Part shown: positions 10,246 through 20,445 of the stretch, piece by piece
Numbering within the stretch: position 1 is the first letter of the stretch
How the letters are laid out: each line of letters opens with the position of its first letter
Source: Leclercia sp. S52
GTDB lineage: Bacteria; Pseudomonadota; Gammaproteobacteria; Enterobacterales; Enterobacteriaceae
Direction: 5' to 3'
NCBI RefSeq assembly: GCF_039727615.1
Contig: NZ_CP152474.1
Location: 1,364,001 to 1,428,000, forward strand
DNA: 64,000 bases
Translations under genes and position numbers: made by a program
The notes under the pieces: generated by a model
The model's database searches: none
What the model saw: only the letters and a program-made list of their open reading frames with translations
What the model was told of the DNA's origin: nothing

Positions 10246-11289
10246 ATGAGTGTGATGTTTGATCCTGAAGCCGCTATCTATCCCTTCCCGCCGAAGCCTG
10301 TTCCGCTGAGCCTGGACGAAAAGCAGTTTTACCGTGAGAAGATAAAGCGTCTGCTCAAAGAGCGTGATGCGGTCATGGTGGCGCACTACTACACCGATCC
10401 TGAAATTCAGCAGCTGGCAGAAGAGACCGGCGGCTGCATTTCGGACTCGCTGGAGATGGCGCGCTTCGGTGCTAAACATCCGGCATCGACGTTGCTGGTG
10501 GCCGGGGTGCGTTTTATGGGCGAGACGGCAAAAATCCTCAGCCCGGAAAAAACCATCCTGATGCCAACCCTGAATGCGGAGTGCTCGCTGGATTTAGGCT
10601 GCCCGATCGACGAATTCACCGCCTTCTGCGACGCCCATCCGGACAGAACGGTGGTGGTCTATGCCAATACCTCTGCCGCAGTCAAAGCGCGTGCCGACTG
10701 GGTGGTGACTTCCAGTATCGCCGTGGAGCTGATTGAGCATCTCGACAGCCTGGGCGAGAAAATTATCTGGGCACCGGACAAACATCTTGGTAACTACGTT
10801 CAGAAGCAGACCGGGGCAGACATTCTGTGCTGGCAGGGCGCCTGTATCGTTCATGACGAGTTTAAAACTCAGGCCCTGGAGCGCATGAAAGCCCTCTACC
10901 CCGATGCTGCCGTGCTGGTGCATCCGGAGTCACCCCAGGCGATCGTTAACATGGCGGATGCCGTTGGCTCAACCAGCCAGCTAATCAATGCCGCGAAAAC
11001 ATTGCCGCATCGCCAGCTTATCGTCGCCACCGATCGCGGCATCTTCTACAAGATGCAGCAGGCGGTGCCGGAGAAAGAGCTGCTGGAAGCGCCGACAGCG
11101 GGCGAGGGGGCAACCTGCCGCAGCTGCGCTCATTGTCCGTGGATGGCGATGAACGGGCTGAAGGCGATTGCCGAGGGGCTGGAGTCGGGCGGCGCAGCGC
11201 ATGAGATCCATGTCGACGCGGCGCTGCGGGAAGGGGCGTTAATTCCGCTTAACCGGATGCTGGATTTTGCGGCTACACTACGTCCTTAA
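10246..11289 (+). CDS. nadA: quinolinate synthase NadA
   Basis: 4Fe-4S enzyme that condenses iminoaspartate and dihydroxyacetone phosphate to quinolinate in de novo NAD synthesis. It has 347 residues, as in E. coli. Conserved cysteines are visible in [26 protein letters not shown] and [13 protein letters not shown]; the last contains the CxxCxxC motif. The start [18 protein letters not shown] is the same as in E. coli. It is followed 29 nt later by pnuC, forming a probable NAD-controlled operon under the NadR box. Confidence 0.97.
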   Translation: MSVMFDPEAAIYPFPPKPVPLSLDEKQFYREKIKRLLKERDAVMVAHYYTDPEIQQLAEETGGCISDSLEMARFGAKHPASTLLVAGVRFMGETAKILSPEKTILMPTLNAECSLDLGCPIDEFTAFCDAHPDRTVVVYANTSAAVKARADWVVTSSIAVELIEHLDSLGEKIIWAPDKHLGNYVQKQTGADILCWQGACIVHDEFKTQALERMKALYPDAAVLVHPESPQAIVNMADAVGSTSQLINAAKTLPHRQLIVATDRGIFYKMQQAVPEKELLEAPTAGEGATCRSCAHCPWMAMNGLKAIAEGLESGGAAHEIHVDAALREGALIPLNRMLDFAATLRP

Positions 11290-11318
11290 GCAACGTAACG
11301 TAACGCTGAGGGAAAAAG

Positions 11319-12038
11319 ATGGATTTTTTTAGCACGCAAAACATTCTGGTACATATACCCATTGGTACCGGCGGCTATGACTTGTCATGGATTGAGGCCG
11401 TCGGGACGATTGCCGGTCTGCTCTGTATCTGGCTCGCCAGCCTGGAGAAGATCGTCAACTATGCGTTTGGCCTGGTGAACGTCACGCTGTTCGCCATAAT
11501 CTTCTTCCAGATCCAGCTGTATGCCAGCCTGCTGCTGCAGCTGTTCTTCTTCGTGGCCAATATCTATGGCTGGTACGCCTGGTCGCGGCAGAACAGCCAG
11601 AAGGAGGCGGAACTGCAGATCCGCTGGCTGCCGTTGCCAAAAGCCATCGGCTGGCTGGCCGCCTGCGTGGTGGCTATCGGCCTGATGACGGTCTATATCG
11701 ACCCGGTGTTCGCCTTCCTGACCCGCGTGGCGGTATCGGTGATGAGCAGCCTGGGCCTGAACGTCACCCTGCCGGAGCTGCAGCCTGACGCCTTCCCGTT
11801 CTGGGATTCGTGCATGATGGTGCTGTCGATTGCCGCCATGATCCTGATGACCCGCAAATATGTCGAAAACTGGCTGCTGTGGGTGATCATCAACGTGATA
11901 AGCGTGGTGATCTTCGCCCTGCAGGGCGTCTATGCCATGTCGCTGGAGTATATGATCCTCACCTTTATTGCCCTGAACGGCAGCAGGATGTGGATTAACA
12001 GCGCGCGTGAACGGGGTTCCCACGCGCTGGCACGTTAA
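11319..12038 (+). CDS. pnuC: nicotinamide riboside transporter PnuC
   Basis: Inner-membrane facilitator for nicotinamide riboside, SWEET-like fold, 239 residues. Seven hydrophobic segments can be traced, including IAGLLCIWLASLEKIVNYAF and LLLQLFFFVANIYGWYAW; the WxxWxxW-type aromatic binding region corresponds to IYGWYAW. It is co-oriented with nadA. Its stop codon overlaps the convergent zitB stop once the zitB frame is corrected. Confidence 0.95.
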   Translation: MDFFSTQNILVHIPIGTGGYDLSWIEAVGTIAGLLCIWLASLEKIVNYAFGLVNVTLFAIIFFQIQLYASLLLQLFFFVANIYGWYAWSRQNSQKEAELQIRWLPLPKAIGWLAACVVAIGLMTVYIDPVFAFLTRVAVSVMSSLGLNVTLPELQPDAFPFWDSCMMVLSIAAMILMTRKYVENWLLWVIINVISVVIFALQGVYAMSLEYMILTFIALNGSRMWINSARERGSHALAR

Positions 12039-12971
12039 TGGTGATGATGAGCGTGGCCGGACTCGATCTCGTTGAGGTGGCAGTCCGGTCCGTTACAGGG
12101 GGGTGTACTCCATCTGGATGGTGCTGTGCGCAATAGCGTAGTGGTGCTCCAGAAAATGCTGGATACGCCCAAGTAACGCATCGTGGTCGTGGGGAGGAAT
12201 GACCTGAACATGCAGCGTCATCAGCGGTTTTTCTCCCACCATCCAGACGTGAACATGGTGTACATCGCGCACTTCAGGAATGGAGCGCGTTAAGTTGCGC
12301 TTCAGCGCCGGAATATCCAGCGATGCCGGGGCCCCTTCCAGCAGCTCATTCACACTCTCCTGCAATAACCGCCAGGCACTGCGCAACACCAGACATGAGA
12401 CCAAAATCGACAGTATCGGGTCGATCGGCGTCCAGCCCGTCCAGAGGATCACCAGCGCAGCGGCGATGGCCCCTACAGAACCCAGCAGATCCCCCATCAC
12501 GTGCAGCGCCGCGGCCCGCACGTTGAGATTCTTCTCTTCACTGCCGCGATGCAAAATCCAGAACGCCAGGATATTGGCGATCAGCCCGGCGACCGCCACT
12601 ACCATCATGGTAACGCCCGCGACAGGCTGAGGATGGCGGAAGCGCTGGAAGGCTTCCCAGACAATCAGAATGGTGATCAACACCAGCGCAATGGCGTTGA
12701 CGAATGCGGCAAGGGTGGTGAGACGCAGCCAGCCAAAGGTGCGGCCATGGCTTGGGGGGCGACGAGCGAATATCACTGCCAGCAGTGCAAACAGCAGGGC
12801 AGCCGCGTCCGTTAACATATGCCCGGCATCAGCCAGCAGCGCCAGCGAGCCGGAAACCAGCCCGCCGACCGCTTCGATGACCATAAATGTGGCAGTCACG
12901 GCAAAAGCCAGCTTCAGCCGTTTAACATTGTCGTCCTGCGAAGAAGGGGCGTGGGAGTGGGAGTGCGCCAT
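12035..12971 (-). CDS. zitB: zinc efflux transporter ZitB (frame break near C terminus)
   Basis: Cation diffusion facilitator exporting Zn2+ by proton antiport across the inner membrane. It has an N-terminal His-rich start ([10 protein letters not shown]), transmembrane helices with the [10 protein letters not shown] and [12 protein letters not shown] metal-site motifs, and a cytoplasmic C-terminal domain. As read, it stops after MEYTPL. Removing one base in the six-G run 12098-12103 extends it to the expected tail [15 protein letters not shown]...GHAHHHH, stopping at 12035 and giving 311 residues (E. coli 313). An internal six-G run at 12754-12759 is in frame. Confidence 0.92.
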
Positions 12972-13034
12972 GTATGATGTCCAGATCCATTTTTATTGTA
13001 AGTGTAGCGTTTTTAACATCTTACACAAAAAATA

Positions 13035-13056
13035 AAGGAGAGCCGTAGCTCTCCTT
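13035..13056 (-). terminator. terminator of ybgS
   Basis: On the minus strand AAGGAGAGC-tacg-GCTCTCCTT is followed by TATTTTTT, an intrinsic terminator 22 bp after the ybgS stop. Confidence 0.85.
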
Positions 13057-13078
13057 CATCAAACCGCATTACCGTGAA

Positions 13079-13576
13079 TTACTGGGTAGTGCCGTCAGTT
13101 TTTTGTTCTTGTGGGGTTCGTTCGGTATCCACTTTGCCGGACTGATCCGGGCATTTACCGTCTTTACACATCGAGTTCTTGTGCTGATCGTCCTTGCTCA
13201 TGCCGTCATTACCCATCTTGCTTGGGTCGTCATTACCCATGATGGAATTGGAGCCACCGGTAGTAGAGCTGTTACCGCTCCCGGTAGTCGTACCGTTAGT
13301 CGTGGCGTTAGTACCATCAGGATTAAGCATGGTCCCGCTACCACCGCTACTGGTGGTACCTGTGGTGCCAGAACCGGTATTAATCTGGCTGTTGCCGGTA
13401 TTATTTGGCGCAATATTCTGACGCGCATCAGGCGCTACTGCACCCGCATCAGCGGCGGCATTGGCCTGGCCGTTATTGCTGTCAGAGCCGGCGGCGGAAT
13501 CAGCGGCCAGCGCAGCACCGCTTGCCATGGTGAGGGAAGCGGTCAGGAAAAGGGTTGCGAGTTTAGTCATTTTCAT
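13079..13576 (-). CDS. ybgS: putative exported protein YbgS
   Basis: Small secreted protein of unknown function. It has a signal peptide ([24 protein letters not shown]) and a conserved segment [19 protein letters not shown] long low-complexity Gly/Ser/Thr/Asn linker follows, then a conserved C-terminal part with MCKDGKCPD and KTDGTTQ. At 165 residues it is about 40 longer than E. coli YbgS as I recall it; the excess is in the Gly/Thr-rich linker. The start at 13576 follows AGGAG and matches E. coli; ATG 13579 is also possible. Confidence 0.9.
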   Translation of the reverse strand: MKMTKLATLFLTASLTMASGAALAADSAAGSDSNNGQANAAADAGAVAPDARQNIAPNNTGNSQINTGSGTTGTTSSGGSGTMLNPDGTNATTNGTTTGSGNSSTTGGSNSIMGNDDPSKMGNDGMSKDDQHKNSMCKDGKCPDQSGKVDTERTPQEQKTDGTTQ

Positions 13577-13897
13577 CATGCTGCTCCTGTTCTGGTCGTT
13601 ATGTTCTGGATAACTTCTTTCCACAGTGCATATGCGAAATCGATATACTGCTCAGTGGTTAAAGATGCCATGATCCAAACTTAGGTCAGTATGGAATCGC
13701 GATAAACGTAATAAATGCAGTGCATACAGTTAAAAAGTTTAGGGCGGTTCTTGTTTTTCGCTACTTTGTGGCGTTTTTTAAGCGAATTCCAGGATTTATC
13801 TGTGCGTAGTGTAAAAGTGAGTTTACACTTCCTGACTGACAAGATAGATTGAAGGCATTGCATTCATTTATAAAAGTATGGCAACGCTGGAAAGATC
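13577..13897. promoter_or_regulatory. ybgS-aroG divergent intergenic region
   Basis: This 321-bp AT-rich region holds the divergent promoters of ybgS and aroG and the TyrR box at 13810-13827. I see no further gene in it. Confidence 0.6.
13810..13827 (+). promoter_or_regulatory. TyrR operator of aroG
   Basis: TGTAAA-agtgag-TTTACA is a perfect match to the TyrR box consensus (TGTAAA-N6-TTTACA), 71 bp upstream of the aroG ATG. TyrR with phenylalanine represses aroG in E. coli. Confidence 0.88.
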
Positions 13898-14950
13898 ATG
13901 AATTATCAGAATGACGATTTACGTATTAAAGAGATCAACGAGTTATTACCTCCTGTAGCGCTCCTTGAGAAGTTTCCTGCCACCGAAAATGCCGCCAACA
14001 CCGTTTCTCATGCCCGTAAAGCGATCCATAAGATCCTGAAAGGTAATGACGATCGTCTGCTGGTAGTAATCGGTCCGTGCTCCATTCACGATCCTGCGGC
14101 GGCAAAAGAGTACGCGGCGCGTCTGCTCACGCTGCGCGAGGCGCTGAAGGATGAGCTGGAAATCGTCATGCGCGTCTACTTTGAAAAACCGCGTACCACC
14201 GTGGGCTGGAAAGGGCTGATTAACGATCCGCATATGGACGGCAGCTTCCAGATCAACGACGGCCTGCGCATCGCCCGTAAGCTGCTGCTGGATATTAACG
14301 ACAGCGGCCTGCCGGCGGCGGGTGAGTTCCTCGACATGATCACCCCGCAGTATCTCGCAGACCTGATGAGCTGGGGCGCCATTGGCGCACGTACTACCGA
14401 GTCTCAGGTTCACCGCGAGCTGGCGTCCGGTCTCTCCTGCCCGGTGGGCTTTAAAAACGGCACCGACGGCACCATCAAGGTGGCGATCGACGCCATCAAT
14501 GCCGCCGGGGCGCCGCACTGCTTCCTCTCCGTGACCAAATGGGGTCACTCCGCGATCGTGAATACCAGCGGTAACGGCGACTGCCACATCATCCTGCGTG
14601 GCGGCAAAGAGCCTAACTACAGCGCGGCGCACGTGGCGGAAGTGAAGGCGGGCCTGGATAAAGCGGGTCTGGCAGCACAGGTGATGATCGACTTCAGCCA
14701 TGCTAACTCCAGCAAGCAGTTCAAAAAGCAGATGGAGGTCGGTACCGATGTCTGCCAGCAGATTGCCGGCGGTGAAAAGGCCATTATCGGGGTGATGATT
14801 GAAAGCCACCTGGTGGAAGGCAATCAGAATCTGGAAGGCGGCGAGCCGCTGGTTTACGGTAAGAGCGTCACCGATGCCTGCATCGGCTGGGACGATACCG
14901 AAACGGTGCTGCGCCAGCTGGCGAACGCGGTGAAAGCCCGTCGCGGCTAA
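13898..14950 (+). CDS. aroG: phenylalanine-sensitive DAHP synthase AroG
   Basis: Condenses phosphoenolpyruvate and erythrose-4-phosphate to DAHP, the first step of the shikimate pathway, and is feedback-inhibited by phenylalanine. It has 350 residues, the E. coli length. Family motifs seen: LLVVIGPCSIHDP, VMRVYFEKPRTTVGWKG, GARTTESQVHRELASG, VMIDFSHANSSK and the metal-site region near the C terminus (CIGWDDT). The ATG lies just downstream of the TyrR-controlled promoter. It is monocistronic, ending at two hairpins. Confidence 0.97.
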   Translation: MNYQNDDLRIKEINELLPPVALLEKFPATENAANTVSHARKAIHKILKGNDDRLLVVIGPCSIHDPAAAKEYAARLLTLREALKDELEIVMRVYFEKPRTTVGWKGLINDPHMDGSFQINDGLRIARKLLLDINDSGLPAAGEFLDMITPQYLADLMSWGAIGARTTESQVHRELASGLSCPVGFKNGTDGTIKVAIDAINAAGAPHCFLSVTKWGHSAIVNTSGNGDCHIILRGGKEPNYSAAHVAEVKAGLDKAGLAAQVMIDFSHANSSKQFKKQMEVGTDVCQQIAGGEKAIIGVMIESHLVEGNQNLEGGEPLVYGKSVTDACIGWDDTETVLRQLANAVKARRG

Positions 14951-14954
14951 AAAA

Positions 14955-15017
14955 ATGCCGGATAAGCATCCGGCATTCAGAACCTCAGGCCCGGTCGCGA
15001 TGACCGGGCTTTTTTTA
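14955..15017 (+). terminator. two hairpins between aroG and gpmA
   Basis: First hairpin: ATGCCGGA...TCCGGCAT (14955-14977). Second: GCCCGGTC-gcga-TGACCGGGC followed by T7 (14989-15017), a strong intrinsic terminator for aroG. It lies directly at the convergent gpmA stop. Confidence 0.85.
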
Positions 15018-15770
15018 TTACTTGGCTTTACCCTGGTTCGCAACGGCCGCAGCTTTAGCCGCGATTTCGTCAGCGTTACCCAGATAGTAGTGTTTGATTG
15101 GTTTGAAGTTTTCGTCGAACTCGTACACCAGCGGCACGCCGGTTGGGATGTTCAGCTCGAGGATCTCGTCTTCACCCATGTTGTCCAGGTATTTCACCAG
15201 CGCACGCAGGGAGTTACCGTGAGCCGCAATGATCACACGCTCGCCGCTTTTCAGGCGTGGCAGGATGGTTTCGTTCCAGTAAGGCACAACGCGGTCGATG
15301 GTCAGGGCCAGGCTTTCAGTCTGTGGCAGTTCTGCATCGGTCAGTTTCGCGTAACGCGGATCGTGGCCCGGGTAGCGCTCGTCATCTTTGGTCAGCTCTG
15401 GTGGTGTTACTGCGAAGCCGCGACGCCACTGTTTAACCTGCTCGTCACCGTATTTTTCTGCGGTTTCTGCTTTGTTCAGACCCTGCAGCGCACCGTAGTG
15501 ACGCTCGTTCAGTTTCCAGGATTTCTCAACCGGCAGCCAGGCCTGATCCAGTTCGTCCAGCACGTTCCACAGGGTGTGGATGGCACGTTTCAGCACGGAG
15601 GTATAAGCAAAGTCGAAGCTGAAGCCTTCGTCTTTCAGCAGTTTGCCCGCTGCTTTCGCTTCGCCAACGCCTTTCTCGGACAGGTCAACATCATACCAAC
15701 CGGTAAAGCGGTTTTCGTTGTTCCACTGGCTTTCGCCATGACGTACCAGAACCAGCTTAGTTACAGCCAT
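15018..15770 (-). CDS. gpmA: 2,3-bisphosphoglycerate-dependent phosphoglycerate mutase
   Basis: Glycolytic enzyme interconverting 3- and 2-phosphoglycerate through a phosphohistidine. It has 250 residues, as in E. coli. The N-terminal [20 protein letters not shown] carries the catalytic RHG, and the second histidine lies in [17 protein letters not shown] Fur-box-like site lies upstream of the start. Monocistronic, convergent with aroG. Confidence 0.97.
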   Translation of the reverse strand: MAVTKLVLVRHGESQWNNENRFTGWYDVDLSEKGVGEAKAAGKLLKDEGFSFDFAYTSVLKRAIHTLWNVLDELDQAWLPVEKSWKLNERHYGALQGLNKAETAEKYGDEQVKQWRRGFAVTPPELTKDDERYPGHDPRYAKLTDAELPQTESLALTIDRVVPYWNETILPRLKSGERVIIAAHGNSLRALVKYLDNMGEDEILELNIPTGVPLVYEFDENFKPIKHYYLGNADEIAAKAAAVANQGKAK

Positions 15771-15803
15771 ATTTTACTCCTCCAGAACAAGCATTATTTG
15801 AAT

Positions 15804-15822
15804 GATAACAATTCTCATTATA
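15804..15822 (-). promoter_or_regulatory. Fur box upstream of gpmA
   Basis: On the minus strand this reads TATAATGAGAATTGTTATC, matching 15 of 19 positions of the Fur consensus GATAATGATAATCATTATC by my count. It lies 33 bp upstream of the gpmA start. Fur control of gpmA is reported in E. coli. Confidence 0.7.
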
Positions 15823-15950
15823 TTGCCGCGGCTGAGCCACGGGCAACGCTTAACCCTAACCATAGCGAAAATAGTGTCGCAGTGTAAGATGCTTGTGAAT
15901 GAGGGGTTGTGATTTTGTCCGTAACTGGCGCTATTTTCAGCAAGATGGGC

Positions 15951-15978
15951 AAAAAAAAGCCCTCCTTCAGGAGGGCCG
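15951..15978 (-). terminator. terminator of the gal operon
   Basis: On the minus strand GCCCTCC-tgaa-GGAGGGC is followed by eight T, directly after the galM stop. Intrinsic terminator of galETKM. Confidence 0.88.
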
Positions 15979-15982
15979 GTTT

Positions 15983-17016
15983 TTATTGCGCAGTAAACTG
16001 ATATTCCGTGACGCTGATGTACTCTTCACCCGGGCGCAGAATGCAGTCGGGCTGCGGCCATTCCGCATGGTTCGGGCTGTCGGGTAAGAACTCGCTTTCC
16101 AGCGCCAGGCCCTGCCAGGCCCGGTACTCACCGTCTTCCCGCGCCGGCGTGCCGTCGAGGAAGTTACCGGAGTAGAATTGCAGGGCAGGGGCGGTGGTGT
16201 AGACCGTCATCTGCAGCTTTTCATCGGCAGACCACAGGTGCGCCGCAGCCTGGCTCAGGTCACCCTGGGCATCGAGCAGGAACGCATGATCGTAACCTTT
16301 CACCTTGCGCTGGTCTTCATCCGCCAGGAAATTCCGGGCGATAGCTTTGGTGGTGCGGAAATCAAAGCTGGTGTCTGCCACGGCTTTTAACCCTTCATGC
16401 GGGATCCCCATCTCATCGACCGGCAGATACGTCTGCGCCAGCAGCTGTAGCTTATGATTGCGTACGTCGCTGCAGTCGCCGTCGAGGTTGAAGTAAGCGT
16501 GGTTGGTCAGGTTGACCGGGCAGGGCTTATCCACCGTGGCGCGGTAGGTAATGGCGATCCGGTTATCCTCCGTTAAGCGATAATGGACGCTCGTCGCGCA
16601 GTTGCCAGGGTAGCCCTGATCGCCATCCGGGGAGTCGAGGGCCAGCAGCGCTTCGCCATCGTTCTGCTGCACAATCCGCCAGCGACGCTTGTCGAAGCCG
16701 TCCGGGCCGCCGTGCAGTTGGTTTTCACCCTGGCTCGGCAGCAGCGCATAGCTTACGCCGTCCAGCTCAAAGCGGCTTTTTGCGATACGGTTGGCGTAAC
16801 GGCCCACCGAGGCGCCAAGGAACGCGGTTTGTTCAATGTACTGCTCGGGCGACGCGCAGCCGAGCAGGGTCTCGCGCACGCTGCCGTCGCGCATCGGGAC
16901 GCGGGCGGAAAGCAGCGTGGCGCCCCAGTCCATGAGCGTCACCACCATCCCCGCGCTGTTGCGCAGGGTTAACAGGCGGTACGGCAGGCCGTCAGGGGCA
17001 AGAACAGGGGTTTCGT

Positions 17017-17023
<7 letters not shown>
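15983..17023 (-). CDS. galM: galactose-1-epimerase (mutarotase) GalM
   Basis: Interconverts alpha- and beta-D-galactose ahead of GalK. It has 346 residues, as in E. coli. Motifs: [12 protein letters not shown] with the catalytic His, [16 protein letters not shown] segment ([12 protein letters not shown]), and [20 protein letters not shown] with the catalytic Glu. I chose the GTG start at 17023 because the protein then begins like E. coli GalM (xLNETP). This start overlaps the galK stop, which explains tight coupling in the operon. Confidence 0.94.
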
Positions 17024-18166
<1,143 letters not shown>

Positions 18167-18167
18167 T

Positions 18168-19214
18168 TTATTCTCCGGATTCGCGAAAATGGACATCACT
18201 CACTGCACGCAGGCGTTCTGCGGCCTGTTCAGCCGTCAGGTCACGCTGGGTTTCCGCCAGCATCTCGTAGCCGACCATAAATTTACGTACGGTCGCGGAG
18301 CGCAGCAGCGGCGGATAAAAGTGGGCGTGCAGCTGCCAGTGTTGATTCTCTTCGCCATTGAAGGGCGCGCCGTGCCAGCCCATGGAGTACGGGAAAGAGC
18401 ACTGGAACAGATTGTCATAACGGCTGGTCAGTTTTTTCAGCGCCAGGGCCAGATCGCTGCGCTGGGCTTCGCTCAGATCGGTGATCCGCAGAACGTGGGC
18501 TTTCGGCAGCAGCAGGGTTTCGAACGGCCACGCCGCCCAGTATGGCACCACGGCTAACCAGTGTTCGGTCTCCACCACGGTGCGGCTACCGTCTGCCAGC
18601 TCGCGCTGGACATAGTCCAGCAGCATCGGCGACTGCTGCTCAGCGAAATAGGTTTTTTGCAGGCGATCTTCCCGCTCCACTTCGTTAGGCATGAAGCTGT
18701 TGGCCCACACCTGGCCGTGGGGATGGGGGTTGGAGCAGCCCATCGCCGCGCCTTTGTTCTCGAAAACCTGCACCCAGGGGTAGCTCTGCCCCAGCTCGGC
18801 GGTCTGTTCCTGCCAGGTTCTCACTACCTCGGTCAGGGCGTCAACGCTCAGTTCCGGCAGGGTTTTGCTGTGATCCGGCGAGAAACAGATCACCCGGCTG
18901 GTGCCGCGTGCGCTTTCGCAGCGCAGGAGAGGATCGTCACTCTGCGGCGCGTCCGGCGTGTCGGTCATCAGGGCGGCAAAGTCGTTAGTGAAAACGAAGG
19001 TGCCTTTGTAATCGGGGTTGATATCCCCGGTCACGCGGGTATTCCCAGGACAGAGGAAACAGTCCGGATCGTGCTGTGGCAGCGTCTGTTTAGCTGGCGT
19101 CTCCTGGGCACCCTGCCAGGGGCGCTTGGCGCGATGCGGAGAGACCAGGATCCACTGCCCGGTTAACGGATTGAAGCGGCGATGTGGGTGATCGACGGGG
19201 TTAAATTGGGTCAT
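18168..19214 (-). CDS. galT: galactose-1-phosphate uridylyltransferase GalT
   Basis: Transfers UMP from UDP-glucose to galactose-1-phosphate in the Leloir pathway. It has 348 residues, matching E. coli. The active-site HPH motif with nucleophilic His is in [13 protein letters not shown]. Zn/Fe ligand regions CFLCPGN and HAHFYPPL are present. It lies between galE and galK with short intergenic gaps. Confidence 0.97.
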   Translation of the reverse strand: MTQFNPVDHPHRRFNPLTGQWILVSPHRAKRPWQGAQETPAKQTLPQHDPDCFLCPGNTRVTGDINPDYKGTFVFTNDFAALMTDTPDAPQSDDPLLRCESARGTSRVICFSPDHSKTLPELSVDALTEVVRTWQEQTAELGQSYPWVQVFENKGAAMGCSNPHPHGQVWANSFMPNEVEREDRLQKTYFAEQQSPMLLDYVQRELADGSRTVVETEHWLAVVPYWAAWPFETLLLPKAHVLRITDLSEAQRSDLALALKKLTSRYDNLFQCSFPYSMGWHGAPFNGEENQHWQLHAHFYPPLLRSATVRKFMVGYEMLAETQRDLTAEQAAERLRAVSDVHFRESGE

Positions 19215-19223
19215 GACAGATCC

Positions 19224-20240
19224 TTAGTCCGGATAGCCCTGCGGGTGGCGAGACTGCCAGCGCCAGGTATCCTGTGCCATTTCATCGAGCGTGCGCGAAA
19301 CACGCCAGTTAAGCTCTTTTTCGGCCTTGGTGGCATCCGCCCAGTAGGCGGGCAGATCGCCGTCGCGACGCGGGGCAAAGTGATAGCTCACCGGCTTGCC
19401 GCAGGCGGCGCTGAAGGCGTTAACCACATCCAGCACGCTGCTGCCGACGCCTGCGCCGAGGTTGTAGATGTGGACGCCCGGTTTATCCGCCAGCTGCTGC
19501 ATGGCCGCCACGTGACCGTCGGCGAGATCCATCACATGAATGTAGTCGCGTACGCCGGTGCCGTCCGGGGTCGGGTAGTCGTTGCCGAATACCGCCAGCG
19601 AATCACGACGGCCTACTGCGACCTGGGCAATGTACGGCATCAGGTTATTCGGAATACCCTGCGGATCTTCGCCCATATCCCCTGACGGATGCGCGCCCAC
19701 CGGGTTGAAATAGCGCAGCAGAGCGATGCTCCAGTCCGGCTGGGCTTTTTGCAGGTCGGTGAGGATCTGCTCCACCATCAGCTTGCTTTTGCCGTACGGG
19801 CTTTGCGGCGTCCCGTTCGGGAAGCTTTCGGCATAAGGAATTTGCGGCTGGTCGCCATAGACGGTGGCGGAGGAGCTAAAGATAAAGTTTTTCACGCCCG
19901 CCGCGCGCATGGCGGAGACCAGACGCAGCGTACCGTTGACGTTGTTATCATAATACTCCAGCGGTTTTGACACCGACTCGCCCACGGCTTTCAGCCCGGC
20001 AAAGTGGATCACTGCGTCAATGGCGTGATCGTGGAGGATCTCTGTCATCAGCGCTTCGTTACGAATATCGCCTTCGACAAAAGCAGGCTGTTTACCGGCC
20101 AGGCGTTCCATGACCGGCAGCACGCTGCGCTTACTGTTGCACAGGTTATCCAGGATGATGACGTCGTGGCCGTTTTGCAGCAGTTGCACACAGGTATGAC
20201 TTCCTATGTAACCGCTACCACCTGTTACCAGAACTCGCAT
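19224..20240 (-). CDS. galE: UDP-glucose 4-epimerase GalE
   Basis: NAD-dependent short-chain dehydrogenase/reductase-type epimerase. The N-terminal Rossmann motif MRVLVTGGSGYIGSHTC and the catalytic YGKSK (in GTPQSPYGKSKLMVEQIL), with Ser/Thr in FSSSATVYGD, are visible. It has 338 residues when started at ATG 20240, the E. coli start. First gene of the galETKM operon. The internal GalR operator lies within its first codons. Confidence 0.97.
   Translation of the reverse strand: MRVLVTGGSGYIGSHTCVQLLQNGHDVIILDNLCNSKRSVLPVMERLAGKQPAFVEGDIRNEALMTEILHDHAIDAVIHFAGLKAVGESVSKPLEYYDNNVNGTLRLVSAMRAAGVKNFIFSSSATVYGDQPQIPYAESFPNGTPQSPYGKSKLMVEQILTDLQKAQPDWSIALLRYFNPVGAHPSGDMGEDPQGIPNNLMPYIAQVAVGRRDSLAVFGNDYPTPDGTGVRDYIHVMDLADGHVAAMQQLADKPGVHIYNLGAGVGSSVLDVVNAFSAACGKPVSYHFAPRRDGDLPAYWADATKAEKELNWRVSRTLDEMAQDTWRWQSRHPQGYPD
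20206..20221 (-). promoter_or_regulatory. internal GalR/GalS operator OI
   Basis: On the minus strand GTGGTAGCGGTTACAT, the same as E. coli OI as I recall it, positioned within the galE coding start. With OE about 110 bp away it allows repressor-mediated DNA looping. Confidence 0.85.
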
Positions 20241-20295
20241 ATTTCGCTCCATTAGGCTTAGGGTATGAGATAATCCTAGCATAACAGAGCGCGGG

Positions 20296-20334
20296 AAAGT
20301 GTGACATGGGATAAAATAGTGGAATCGTTTACAC
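20296..20334 (-). promoter_or_regulatory. gal external operator OE and CRP site
   Basis: On the minus strand GTGTAAACGATTCCAC (20319-20334) matches E. coli OE. Adjacent 20296-20317 (ATTTTATCCCATGTCACACTTT on the minus strand, split here as ATTTTATCCC and ATGTCACACTTT) is the CRP-binding region of the gal promoters. Both lie upstream of galE. Confidence 0.85.
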
Positions 20335-20413
20335 TGCCTGAAGAACAGCAGCGTCCCGGCTAAAAAAGGATTGTAAATCAAAGCGCCCGGTAAAGGATGT
20401 TGCAGGTTATCTG

Positions 20414-20439
20414 AAAAAGACGGGGGCGTGGCCCCCGTC
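20414..20439 (-). terminator. terminator of modEF
   Basis: On the minus strand GACGGGGGC-cac-GCCCCCGTC followed by T5, just after the modF stop. Confidence 0.85.
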
Positions 20440-20445
20440 AGGATG

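Noticed and set aside
14955..15887. A 310-codon open frame on the plus strand opposite gpmA.
   Set aside because: It is the antisense shadow of gpmA, lies over a terminator and the Fur box, and has no recognisable domain or ribosome binding site.
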